Assembly (NCBI GenBank): GCA_934754425.1
Contig: CAKVIN010000008.1
Location: 28,852-92,851, forward strand
DNA: 64,000 nt
Direction of reading: 5' to 3'
Source: an uncultured Candidatus Melainabacteria bacterium
Lineage (GTDB): Bacteria > Cyanobacteriota > Vampirovibrionia > Gastranaerophilales > Gastranaerophilaceae
Every line of letters begins with the position of its first letter. Position 1 is the first letter of the stretch. This document shows positions 33,984 through 42,037 of this stretch, one piece after another. Both the position numbers and the translations under genes were made by a program. A model generated the notes under the pieces. The model made no database searches and was not told the origin of the DNA. It was given only the letters and a program-made list of their open reading frames with translations.

Positions 33984-34721
33984 ATGTTAAGAAAATGTTT
34001 ACTCACTTGTATATTTTGCTTATGTTTACTAACCCCAAGTTTTGCGCTTCCTGTTGATAATGGAGGACATGCCGGCACTCCTGCTGGATTTTATGATGAC
34101 ATTAATCCAGAAGATTTGGATAAAGAAGACAAGGATGATGATTCAAGACCTTATCAATCTTTTACAGAAGATGATATGGGAGGTGAAATTATTATTCCGC
34201 CTACATCAAACACAAAACCAACAAAAGATTATGCATCTATTTATAATAGTTTAGATGTTCCGACTTTTTCTTATTTGCACGATATAGATCCTGATCAATA
34301 TTATGATATGAAAGATACATCTTGGTCTGTTTATCCTTTGCTTAGGTTGATTTCACCTATTTATTTCAAAAATATTACGATTGAACCTGGGTATTACTTA
34401 TTGACACCAAGAGAGCAGAATGGCGAGTGGTATATGCTGTTTAAACAAAATGGAGTCGTTAAACATATAATTCCGGTTTATGATAGGGATTACACACCGG
34501 AAATGTTTTATGACGAACATATACCAAAGCCAAAGTTAACTACATCACAAAAAATTCATATGGGTTTTCTTGATTTTATCGGCAAAATGGATAGTACAAA
34601 GAGAAAAGCCCCTGTTCAAACGTATTTGGAAGTGAATGATTTAGAAAATTATTTTGTTTCTATAATAATTTATTATGGCTCTCATAAATATTCAACTATA
34701 TTTAGAACGGTAAAATTATAA
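33984..34721 (+). CDS. Exported protein, unrecognised
   Basis: 245 residues. Signal peptide MLRKCLLTCIFCLCLLTPSF (cleaved near residue 21), then an acidic, disordered stretch (DINPEDLDKEDKDDDSRPY) and a beta-rich body from about 95 (FKNITIEPGYYLLTPREQNG, then VVKHIIPVYDRDY). No family recognised. Likely leaderless. Possibly an envelope protein. Confidence 0.65.
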   Translation: MLRKCLLTCIFCLCLLTPSFALPVDNGGHAGTPAGFYDDINPEDLDKEDKDDDSRPYQSFTEDDMGGEIIIPPTSNTKPTKDYASIYNSLDVPTFSYLHDIDPDQYYDMKDTSWSVYPLLRLISPIYFKNITIEPGYYLLTPREQNGEWYMLFKQNGVVKHIIPVYDRDYTPEMFYDEHIPKPKLTTSQKIHMGFLDFIGKMDSTKRKAPVQTYLEVNDLENYFVSIIIYYGSHKYSTIFRTVKL

Positions 34722-34973
34722 TTATTTTTATGCAAATATTTCTTTTATATATACTCCTTAAATCCAGTGTTTATACTATTTTAAGGATTGTAAATTGTTT
34801 AAAAAAAATAATTTAAAAAAGGCAATTTTTCAAAATAGAAATACTTTATATAAATGTAAGAATAAAAGAAGGGAAAACAAAAAACAAAAAAGTTCGAAAA
34901 TCGAAACGTAAGATAAAGAACTTAGAACAAAAATTTTTTATACTCTCTCTTAATATCCTCGTGTTTATTTAAT

Positions 34974-35007
34974 GTTTGCCATTTTCAAAACGGCAAACTT
35001 TTTTTTG
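34974..35007 (+). terminator. Strong intrinsic terminator in the 34.7-35.2 kb gap
   Basis: GTTTGCC / GGCAAAC stem (34974-34998) followed by nine T. The gap 34722-35182 holds no gene that can be supported; this terminator may end the 33984 transcript or an unrecognised small RNA. Confidence 0.75.
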
Positions 35008-35182
35008 TGAAAAAGGTGGATGTATGAGTACGGTATTAAATTTTAAAATATGGATGAAAATATAAGTTATTATGTTGATTTTTTATAATTGAAATTATTT
35101 AAAAAAAGCTTTTCTTTTTACTTGAAATTAAAAAATGTTTGTGGAATAATAGACAAGTGACAATTAAATAGTTTTAATTTAT

Positions 35183-35373
35183 GGCAAGGTAGCTCCCCGA
35201 GTGAACGACAGTGAACGAAGTTATAGAAATTCGTGAGAGCAGCGCTCGCACTAGCTACTGAACCTAGAAAAAAATATGGCAAGGTAGCTCCTCGAGTGAA
35301 CGGCAGTGAGCGAAGTTATAGAAATTCGTGAGAGCAGCGCTCGCACCAGCTACTGAACCTAGAAAAAAAATAT
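35183..35373. repeat. Two tandem 95/96-bp units starting with the 5' end of tRNA-Met
   Basis: Units start at 35183 and 35278, and the real tRNA begins one period later at 35374. Each unit opens with GGCAAGGTAGCTC, identical to the tRNA's acceptor stem and D-arm start, then diverges into GAGTGAACGrCAGTGArCGAAG, GTGAGAGCAGCGCTCGCAC and AGCTACTGAACCTAG, ending in A-rich sequence. The two units differ at only about four positions. They cannot form a tRNA. Origin unclear: duplication or recombination scar. Confidence 0.75.
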
Positions 35374-35447
35374 GGCAAGGTAGCTCAGCTGGTGAGAGCG
35401 CACGGCTCATACCCGTGAGGTCGAGAGTTCGAATCTCTCCCTTGCTA
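35374..35447 (+). tRNA. tRNA-Met (anticodon CAT)
   Basis: Acceptor GGCAAGG pairs with CCTTGCT (one G-U), D-arm GCTC...GAGC, anticodon stem CACGG/CCGTG with loop CTCATAC, T-arm AGAG-TTCGAAT-CTCT, discriminator A. CCA is not encoded. The CAT anticodon could also be elongator Met or, after lysidine modification, Ile; the G1-U72 end and standard D-arm argue against initiator. Confidence 0.93.
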
Positions 35448-35566
35448 TTTTTTATTGCATTCTCACGGGAATTCACCCTGTGCAAGTTCTCTTAGAGAAC
35501 ACAATCGGGTTCGGTTCCAAACATTCACCTCCCCTCTTGTAGCAACGGTGTTTTGTATCAGGGATT

Positions 35567-35625
35567 TTGACATAATGTATCGCGAGTTTGACATTTTAGT
35601 CGTCAGTTTGTTGTAAAATTTGTAT
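35567..35625 (+). promoter_or_regulatory. -10 box and periodic TTTGACAT repeats before ogt
   Basis: TTTGACAT recurs at 35567 and 35587, and TTTG at 35607, at a 20-base (two helical turn) period. TAAAAT (35614-35619) lies exactly six bases before the ATG, with no Shine-Dalgarno, predicting a leaderless transcript. Confidence 0.45.
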
Positions 35626-36078
35626 ATGGAAAAATCTTATTACAAATCGCCAATTGGAGTTTTAGAAATTATTTGCGAAAAAGATGCTTTAATTTCTTTG
35701 AAACTTGTTGAAAATGTTGATAAATCAGATAGTGAAACAGTATTAATAAAAGAAATTAAAACACAATTATGCGAATATTTTTCCGGCAAAAGAAAAATAT
35801 TTGATATAAAACTCAAATCCAAAGGAACTGAATTTCAGAAATGCGTATGGGAAGAATTGAGAAAAATTCCTTATGGTAAAACAAAAAGTTATTCTGAAAT
35901 TGCTGTAGCAGTTGGAAACAAAAAGACACAAAGAGCTATTGGCTCTGCGTGCAACAAAAATCCAATTATGATAATTATTCCCTGCCATAGGGTAATTTTA
36001 AAAAACGGGAAATTAGGCGGTTTTGCTTATGGAAATTCTATTAAGCAAAAATTGCTCGAAATTGAAAATTTAGCTTAA
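35626..36078 (+). CDS. ogt: Methylated-DNA-[protein]-cysteine S-methyltransferase
   Basis: Suicide repair of O6-methylguanine. 150 residues from the ATG at 35626. The N-terminal ribonuclease-like part is short; the C-terminal DNA-binding/active-site domain holds TEFQKCVWEELRKIPYGKT near 67-85 (helix-turn-helix), ACNKNP, and the alkyl acceptor IPCHRVI near 118-124 (Cys120). Complete. Next to degraded mobile DNA. Confidence 0.94.
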   Translation: MEKSYYKSPIGVLEIICEKDALISLKLVENVDKSDSETVLIKEIKTQLCEYFSGKRKIFDIKLKSKGTEFQKCVWEELRKIPYGKTKSYSEIAVAVGNKKTQRAIGSACNKNPIMIIIPCHRVILKNGKLGGFAYGNSIKQKLLEIENLA

Positions 36079-36253
36079 AGCAGCTTCCCATTCCTTGTAT
36101 AAATTTTCCAATTTATATTTTGCATTAGCAGTGCTTGTTATAATTGGACAGCCGAAATTGAAATTGTTGGACATAAAATTGAAATTTCTTCTGACTTTCA
36201 CAAAAACTTTCAATTTGAATTGTTCAAATTATCAAATTGAAAGTAAAAAATTA

Positions 36254-36540
36254 TTAAACTTTGTGATAGTATTTTATTAAATTTTTATCATGCGGTAACA
36301 TTTCCATAAGTTCAATACAACGATCAATATTCCTAATCATTTTTCCTTTGCTAAATGTACAGCCAATACAGCTTTGTTTTGTATTGCATCTTTTACATTT
36401 TGTTTTAATGATTTTAGATATGTTTAATAAGGAATTAATAATGAATGTTTATTGGTCACAGCATGTTCTTGCCTTGATTTTTCTGAAATTGCACTTAATG
36501 CTTCAATAAAGTCTTCTTTTGTAAAACAAGACAGAACCAT
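36254..36540 (-). pseudogene. Frameshifted remnant of a small Cys-rich protein gene
   Basis: Frame 1 from ATG at 36540 reads MVLSCFTKEDFIEALSAISE and stops after 38 codons. An overlapping second frame continues as KIIKTKCKRCNTKQSCIGCT, then MIRNIDRCIELMEMLPHDKN, to a stop at 36254. The CxxC...CxxC cluster suggests a zinc site. Two halves of one gene split by a frameshift is the simplest reading. Confidence 0.4.
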
Positions 36541-36767
36541 ACACAATTCCCATACAATGAAGTCATGACTTGCTCTAAATGTGGTTGTCAAATGACTGGT
36601 GAATAGTTATTGAGGTTCTAGGTGCTTCAAATATTCAATTAACAGAAGAAGAGTTTATAAAAATTGAAAAAGAATTAGAAAAAATAAAAATTTGGGGCAA
36701 TAGAACAGATAAAGATATTGCTAAGTTAGGAACTGTCAACTCTCAAGAAACTAAAGACTTGAAATAA
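36538..36767 (+). pseudogene. Remnant of a serine recombinase zinc-ribbon region
   Basis: The frame FPYNEVMTCSKCGCQMTGE ends at a TAG (36604-36606). It matches the recombinase zinc beta-ribbon consensus (FP-x-x-G-L-x-x-C-x-x-C-G-x-x-M-T-G-E). A shifted frame (36609-36767) continues EVLGASNIQLTEEEFIKIEK to a stop, without a start codon. No catalytic serine domain is present. Remains of a transposon or phage recombinase beside another degraded gene. Confidence 0.5.
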
Positions 36768-36914
36768 AAAAGAACTTATAATGAAATATTATAAAACTTG
36801 TCAATTAAAAATTTCAAGTGAAGTTAACCTTGTACTTTCAGATGCAAATGAGAATACTAATTCCGACCTTTGTGTTTGTTTTGAATCAATTAAAATTTTT
36901 CATACCACAGGAAT

Positions 36915-36989
36915 TTTGAAAAAATTTTCTCTCATTTCTCGACACTTTTTTGGAACAAAATTTCAAAATGGACTACCAGAAATAATCAA
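36915..36989. repeat. Left copy of 75-bp imperfect direct repeat
   Basis: TTTGAAAAAATTTT...GGAACAAAATTTCAAAATGGACT...GAAATAATCAA. It aligns over its full length with 41334-41409 (about four fifths identical, one indel). Each copy has internal inverted TTTTGAAA/TTTCAAAA ends, so it could also be a dispersed hairpin element. Confidence 0.6.
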
Positions 36990-37303
36990 TATACAAGCAC
37001 TTGCAGTTTGACTTCTTTTAACAGTTGGCTTGAGTATAGAGAAGGAGGAATCCGAACCTAACAAAATACATTGTAAAAGACAAAAAATAATGAAAAAATA
37101 AATAATTTATATAATTAGTTTAACATAATTTAGAATTTTAGCAAATATAAATTTTTTAATGCTTGTTATAAACTAATTAGTATATCAGTCTAATAAATGT
37201 CATTCAGTGTTCAAAAGTCCATAGAAAAAATGCAAAATTTTATAAAATCTCAATCGAATATATGAGTTACAAAATATGAAGATATGCTAAGTTTAATTAT
37301 ACA

Positions 37304-38614
37304 ATGAAAAGGTATGCTATTAAAAATCTTATAAATTGGAAAGAGAGTCAAAACCGCAAACCTCTTATAATAAGAGGAGCAAGACAGGTTGGCAAAACTT
37401 GGCTTATGAAAGAGTTTGGTAAAACCCAATACAAGAAAACAATTTATATAAATTTTGAAAATAACGATTTGATGTGTGAACTATTTTCAAAGGATATGAA
37501 TACTAATCGTATCTTGGAAGGTTTGGAACTTGAATATTCAAAATTTAATGCAGATAATACATTGATTATTCTTGATGAAATTCAAGAATGTCCAAAAGCT
37601 TTGACAACCCTGAAATATTTTTACGAAAATAATCCTCAATATCATATCATTGCGGCGGGAAGTTTGCTAGGTGTTGCTTTACACGAAAATATTTCATTTC
37701 CAGTTGGCAAAGTTGATTTCTTGGACTTGTATCCACTATTTTTCTTAGAATTTTTAGAGGCAATCGGAGAAGAAAATTTTGTTAAATTATTGGAAAATCC
37801 TGATTCAGATAATATAAAAACATTTAAACCAAAATATATAGAATGGCTAAAAAAATATTATTATATTGGTGGAATGCCTGAAGTTGTTAATGATTTTGTT
37901 AATAATAATGACTATAAAAAGGCAAGAAAAATTCAGGAAAGCATTTTAAGAGCTTACACTAATGATTTTTCAAAACATATTTCTTCTACCGGTAAATTAA
38001 AGATTGATTTACTTTGGGAGTCTATTCCAAATCAATTAACACAAGAAAGTAAGAAATTTGTTTATAAAAAGATTAAACAAGGAGCCAGAGCAGAGGAATT
38101 TGAGGAAGCCTTATCGTGGCTTATAAATTGTGGCCTTGTTTATAAAATAAATCGAATAACAAAACCTGCAATGCCTATTAAGGCATATGAAGACACAAAG
38201 GCATTCAAACTTTTTATTTTGGATGTTGGGTTACTTTGTGCATTAAGTAAACTTCCGGCAAGAACATTGATTGAAGGAGATAAAATTTTCACTGAGTTTA
38301 ACGGAGCATTGGCGGAACAATACGTTCTGCAACAATTGAAAACTCTTGAAGATATGGAAGTAGCATATTGGATAAGCAAATCCGGAAATGCTGAAATTGA
38401 TTTTGTAATACAAACAGACGGATATGTAATTCCCGTTGAAGTAAAAGCAACAACAAATTTGCAGGCAAAATCTCTAAAAGTTTACAGAGAAAAATTTGAA
38501 CCTGAAATAAGTATAAGAACAAGTCTTGCTGATTTTGAAATAAATAATGGGCTATATAATATTCCACTATTTATGGCAGGAAAATTTGATGAAATTTTAA
38601 AGGATGGTAAATAA
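37304..38614 (+). CDS. AAA_14 / DUF4143 ATPase
   Basis: 436 residues. P-loop GARQVGKTWL near 25-34, Walker B TLIILDEIQECP near 86, sensor AAGSLLG near 117. The C-terminal DUF4143 domain carries a PD-(D/E)xK-like motif: NAEIDFVIQ near 366 and PVEVKAT near 377. This family is common in accessory regions and of poorly known function, often linked to defence or toxin-antitoxin-like roles. TTTAAT lies six bases before the ATG and no ribosome-binding site is visible. Confidence 0.9.
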   Translation: MKRYAIKNLINWKESQNRKPLIIRGARQVGKTWLMKEFGKTQYKKTIYINFENNDLMCELFSKDMNTNRILEGLELEYSKFNADNTLIILDEIQECPKALTTLKYFYENNPQYHIIAAGSLLGVALHENISFPVGKVDFLDLYPLFFLEFLEAIGEENFVKLLENPDSDNIKTFKPKYIEWLKKYYYIGGMPEVVNDFVNNNDYKKARKIQESILRAYTNDFSKHISSTGKLKIDLLWESIPNQLTQESKKFVYKKIKQGARAEEFEEALSWLINCGLVYKINRITKPAMPIKAYEDTKAFKLFILDVGLLCALSKLPARTLIEGDKIFTEFNGALAEQYVLQQLKTLEDMEVAYWISKSGNAEIDFVIQTDGYVIPVEVKATTNLQAKSLKVYREKFEPEISIRTSLADFEINNGLYNIPLFMAGKFDEILKDGK

Positions 38615-38807
38615 ATATGACAAAAAAGCATTGAAGAAAAAATTGAAGATGTAAAGTAACACATGGTTTGAGTATTTTGTTAAACTTATTCTTTTTATTT
38701 TAAACTTTATTCTTAATAAATTTTATAAAAAATGGACAGCTAAATTAAGAAAAATAATAGGAAAACTTAAGAAACATTCCTGCTAAATTTCGGGCAATAT
38801 TGATATT

Positions 38808-39695
38808 TTATAAATTTACTTTATGATTATCTTTAAATACCGTTTCTAATTCTTCAAGAAGTAGTTTTACAATAGGTGTTAAAGTTTGATGTTTTCGCCA
38901 GATGATTTTCATATTTGAGTATTGTTTTGGATATATAGGAACAAAACAAAGTTCATTATGATAGGTTAATTTGTCATAGGATACAACATACCCCAAACCC
39001 TCTCTTGCCATAATAATAGCATTATATGCAAGATTATATGTTGCAACTATATTTAGTTTGTTTTCCTCCTGCTTAAACCATTCCGGAACATCCTGTTCTA
39101 GCCACTGTTCTGAACATATTAAAGGCAATTTTTGAATATCTTTTAAAGTTAAACTTTCTCTTTTGCTTAACAAATCATCTTTTCTTAATATAACACCCCA
39201 AGTGTCTTTTGCAGGTATATCCATATAATTATACTTTGATAAATCTGCCGTTTTCATAATTATTGCAAAATCCAATAGCCCTTTATCAAGTCTTTGAGTT
39301 ACATCATTTATGTTTCCGCTTCTGATATGGATTTTAATTTCAGGATATTTTTCTTGCAGTGATTTTATAGCTCTTGCAAAGTATTTAATTGAATCAGATT
39401 CTGCACTCCCTATATAAATGTCCCCTTTGTAAACATCATTCAAAGACTTAAATTCTTCTTTTGTTTTTTCAACAAGTTCAATAATATCTTCGGCTCTGTC
39501 TTTTAATAACATTCCTCCTTCTGTCAAGCGAATTGAATAATTAGTTCTGATAAACAATTTTTGACCGAGTTCGGTTTCTAAATCTTTTAATTGTTTTGAC
39601 ATTGTTGGCTGAGTTACATTTAATCTTTCAGCAGCACGAGTAATACTGCCTTCCCTTGCTGTTTCTAAAAAATATTTTAATACCCTAAATTCCAT
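38808..39695 (-). CDS. LysR-type transcriptional regulator
   Basis: 295 residues. N-terminal winged helix MEFRVLKYFLETAREGSITR, then AAERLNVTQPTMSKQLKDLE, the usual LysR HTH; the C-terminal part is a periplasmic-binding-like co-inducer domain. Divergent from the hydrolase/reductase pair, which it probably controls. The intergenic region contains a matching T-N11-A dyad. Confidence 0.93.
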   Translation of the reverse strand: MEFRVLKYFLETAREGSITRAAERLNVTQPTMSKQLKDLETELGQKLFIRTNYSIRLTEGGMLLKDRAEDIIELVEKTKEEFKSLNDVYKGDIYIGSAESDSIKYFARAIKSLQEKYPEIKIHIRSGNINDVTQRLDKGLLDFAIIMKTADLSKYNYMDIPAKDTWGVILRKDDLLSKRESLTLKDIQKLPLICSEQWLEQDVPEWFKQEENKLNIVATYNLAYNAIIMAREGLGYVVSYDKLTYHNELCFVPIYPKQYSNMKIIWRKHQTLTPIVKLLLEELETVFKDNHKVNL

Positions 39696-39710
39696 AATGA
39701 TATTTTATCA

Positions 39711-39735
39711 TAGTTATAGATAAAAACAATAACTA
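39711..39735. promoter_or_regulatory. LysR-type operator
   Basis: Perfect seven-base inverted repeat TAGTTAT-N11-ATAACTA (39711-39717 and 39729-39735) with the T-N11-A geometry of LysR binding sites, in the divergent gap 15 bases from the LysR start. Confidence 0.7.
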
Positions 39736-39753
39736 AATATTCAAAATAAGTAT

Positions 39754-39782
39754 TTGATATATCTTGCTACATTATTTATAAT
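39754..39782 (+). promoter_or_regulatory. Promoter of hydrolase-reductase operon
   Basis: TTGATA (39754-39759), 17-base spacer, TATAAT (39777-39782), 20 bases downstream of the LysR dyad. AAAAAGGAAA is the ribosome-binding site of the hydrolase. Confidence 0.7.
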
Positions 39783-39807
39783 AAAAGCATAAAAAAGGAA
39801 ACAATCT

Positions 39808-40695
39808 ATGGAAATTATAAAAGCAATAGCAAAAAGAGGTTTAGAATTAAGGGGTGCAATATATGGTTGTACCTCAAATGATACGGTTTTAATTATGCTC
39901 ACAGGAATTTGCTCTAATGTTTTTCAAAATGATTTATTAGATGCAACAGGTAAACTTTTAAGCCAAAATGGAATAACAACAATAATAGGACACGCACACG
40001 ATTCTTTTTCTTGCTTTGCGTACACAGACCACTCAATAGGAAAACAAAGACACGCAGGAGTCTTTAATGACCAATTCCCTATGGTGTATGAAGATGTTGA
40101 AACTTGGGTTCTAAAAGCAAAAGATATGGGATTTAAACATATTATTCTTGCTGGTCATTCTCTGGGTTCAAATAAAATAATTAATTATCTGGGGAACACA
40201 AAAGATGATTTTATTGATTATTTTATTGTTTCCTGTCCTGTTGATATTATGCATTGGAAAACCATAATGCCGAATGTTGATGATTGCTATGATATGGCTC
40301 AAACTTGGGTTGAAAATGGTAGAGGAGATGATATTTTACCAATGCTATTTGGCGGTTTTTCACCAATGACTGCAAATTCCGTTATAGATTTTTTTAATGC
40401 AGAAAATCTTAAAAACTGCCCCGTTTTAAGTGGGGATGGGGAAACAACTTCACTGTACAATATTAAACCTAACGGAACATTTTTAATAGGTTCTAAAGAT
40501 TCTGTCACAGGTGAAAATCCAAAAGCATTTATGGAACAATTAAACAAATGGACTAGACACCCAAATAATAATCAAGTAATAGAGGTAGAAGGAGCAAGTC
40601 ATATATTTTATGGAAAACACGATATCTATGCTCAAACAATATTAGATATAATTCAAAATCATTACATAAAAAATAGAGATAGTTTATTAGCATAA
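39808..40695 (+). CDS. Alpha/beta hydrolase (DUF1749-like)
   Basis: 295 residues. Nucleophile elbow AGHSLGS near 113-119; the catalytic His is likely in EGASHIFYGKHD near the C-terminus (about 270) and an Asp in IGSKDSVTG near 231. Esterase or acyl-type substrate unknown. 14 bases before the flavin reductase gene and divergent from LysR. Confidence 0.82.
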   Translation: MEIIKAIAKRGLELRGAIYGCTSNDTVLIMLTGICSNVFQNDLLDATGKLLSQNGITTIIGHAHDSFSCFAYTDHSIGKQRHAGVFNDQFPMVYEDVETWVLKAKDMGFKHIILAGHSLGSNKIINYLGNTKDDFIDYFIVSCPVDIMHWKTIMPNVDDCYDMAQTWVENGRGDDILPMLFGGFSPMTANSVIDFFNAENLKNCPVLSGDGETTSLYNIKPNGTFLIGSKDSVTGENPKAFMEQLNKWTRHPNNNQVIEVEGASHIFYGKHDIYAQTILDIIQNHYIKNRDSLLA

Positions 40696-40709
40696 AAAGA
40701 GGTATGTAA

Positions 40710-41249
40710 ATGAAAAAAGTTTTAATTATTTCAACAAGTTTAAGACCAAACGCTAATTCTGAAATTCTTGCGAAAGAGGTAGAACTTGGTGCAAAAGAGT
40801 CGGGTCACGAAGTTGAATTTGTAACTTTAAAAGATAAAGTAATCAATTTCTGTAAAGGCTGCCTTGCTTGTCAAAAATTAGGCAAATGCGTTATTAATGA
40901 CGATGCAAATGAAATTACTCTAAAAATGAAAGATGCAGATGTTATTGTTTGGGCAACACCTGTTTATTATTATGAGATGTCAGGACAAATGAAAACATTA
41001 ATAGATAGAGCAAATTCACTCTTTGCAACAGGTAAAAAATTTAGCGAAACTTATGTTATTACAACTTCCGCCGATTCTTCAAAAGGTGTTGCACAAACGG
41101 TTTTAAATGGTATAAACGGTTGGATTGCATGTTTTAGTAATTTAGAACTAAAAGGTTGTTTAGAAGCAGGCGGGCTTGATAATCCCAATGATGTTCAAAA
41201 TCGAAACGATCTTTTAGAACAAGCATATAATATGGGCAAAAATATATAG
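40710..41249 (+). CDS. NADPH-dependent FMN reductase / flavodoxin-fold oxidoreductase
   Basis: 179 residues. Starts MKKVLIISTSLRPNANSEIL (flavin-phosphate loop S-x-R-x-x-x-x-S), then KGCLACQKLGKC near 50 (cysteines) and WATPVYYYEMSGQMKTLIDR near 80-100, the iron-sulfur-flavoprotein/NADPH FMN reductase pattern. Operon partner of the hydrolase. Possibly a redox detoxification module under the LysR regulator (inference). Confidence 0.85.
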   Translation: MKKVLIISTSLRPNANSEILAKEVELGAKESGHEVEFVTLKDKVINFCKGCLACQKLGKCVINDDANEITLKMKDADVIVWATPVYYYEMSGQMKTLIDRANSLFATGKKFSETYVITTSADSSKGVAQTVLNGINGWIACFSNLELKGCLEAGGLDNPNDVQNRNDLLEQAYNMGKNI

Positions 41250-41333
41250 AAGAATAACTCTGATGAAAAAGTTTAGGTCATTAATTCAAATCTTTTGGTT
41301 TAAATAAATAAGAAATTTCTATGTAGCAGAAAC

Positions 41334-41409
41334 TTTGAAAAAATTTTTTCCTAATTTTTCGTCACTCTTTCGGAACAAAATTTCAAAATGGACTGCCCGA
41401 AATAATCAA
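41334..41409. repeat. Right copy of 75-bp imperfect direct repeat
   Basis: Matches 36915-36989. Lies about 100 bases from tRNA-Ser. Confidence 0.6.
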
Positions 41410-41480
41410 ACCACTCAATAAATTACGGTAATCAAACAATTCAATATATTACAATATCCAATAAATTTTAACTTACTAAA

Positions 41481-41502
41481 AAACCCACCTTTTGGTGGGT
41501 TT
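41481..41502 (-). terminator. Terminator of tRNA-Ser
   Basis: Nine-base stem AAACCCACC / GGTGGGTTT with a four-base loop; on the minus strand followed by TTTT. Confidence 0.85.
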
Positions 41503-41508
41503 AAATTC

Positions 41509-41597
41509 GGAGACGGTGGGATTCGAACCCACGATACAGGTTGCCCCATATAACACCTTAGCAGGGTGCCGCCTTCAGCCGACTCGGCCACGTCTCC
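41509..41597 (-). tRNA. tRNA-Ser (anticodon GCT)
   Basis: Acceptor GGAGACG / CGTCTCC, D-arm GGCCGAGTCGGCTGAAGGC, anticodon arm with loop CTGCTAA, long variable arm, T-arm GTGGG-TTCGAAT-CCCAC. The long variable arm is diagnostic of serine. No encoded CCA. Confidence 0.95.
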
Positions 41598-41668
41598 TCA
41601 GTGTTATTATTATATTACCATAAACATTTTTATTTTAAAAGCCTTTTTTTATTATTAAAAACAAAGAA

Positions 41669-41690
41669 CCCCCAAAATAAATTTTAGGGG
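41669..41690 (-). terminator. Hairpin after the 41764 small gene
   Basis: CCCC-(A/T)-AAAT with ATTT-(T)-GGGG stem; on the minus strand followed by TTCTTTGTTTTT. Confidence 0.55.
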
Positions 41691-41763
41691 TCTATACTCT
41701 CAACTATCTTAATAACAGACAGCCCTTAAAATTAAAAGCAAAAACGCTCTTAATTTATCATTT

Positions 41764-41919
41764 CTACTTCACAGCTTGCAGCTTAACCTGAATTCCTGTT
41801 TCAGCATTAATTGTTACTGCATTTGAAATCGCCATCGCCCTGCGTTTTTTAGCTCCTCTTAATATAAATTCAACTCCGCTAAAAGTGTTGTTTGTTGGGG
41901 TTGTAAGCTTTTTTAACAT
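41764..41919 (-). CDS. Small basic protein (51 residues)
   Basis: Starts ATG at 41919 after AAAAAAGGAT, reads MLKKLTTPTNNTFSGVEFIL and then RGAKKRRAMAIS, ending QVKLQAVK. Lysine/arginine-rich middle; the N-terminal NTFSGVEF resembles the F-centred motif of larger proteins in the window. Followed by a terminator. No family recognised. Confidence 0.55.
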   Translation of the reverse strand: MLKKLTTPTNNTFSGVEFILRGAKKRRAMAISNAVTINAETGIQVKLQAVK

Positions 41920-42037
41920 ATCCTTTTTTCCTTTCCGATAAATGTATTTTCCTTTGTATTATTCTTATCGGCATTTTTTTGAAAAACTTTAGGGATTTTA
42001 ATCAAATTTTTACAAATCGTTACATATTTTTTACAAA

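Larger units (their letters stand above)
36254..41409. mobile_element. Possible accessory island with mobile-element remnants
   Basis: The stretch from the frameshifted Cys-rich remnant through the AAA ATPase, LysR and reductase genes. Support: recombinase zinc-ribbon scrap near its left side, a 75-bp direct repeat at 36915 and 41334, and tRNA-Ser about 100 bases beyond the right copy. No intact integrase or transposase. The limits are approximate and acquisition is inference. Confidence 0.35.

Noticed and set aside
35264..35485. Protein gene antisense to the tRNA-Met region
   Set aside because: The frame is the reverse complement of tRNA and its repeat units, with repeated ELPCHIFF segments; a classic spurious call.
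36781..37011. 76-residue gene before the AAA ATPase
   Set aside because: Its second half is the 75-bp repeat element and it has no ribosome-binding site; non-coding is more likely.
36915..41409. Direct repeats as true att sites of an integrative element
   Set aside because: The copies have diverged, neither overlaps the tRNA 3' end, and each has inverted ends like a dispersed hairpin element; kept only as a possibility.
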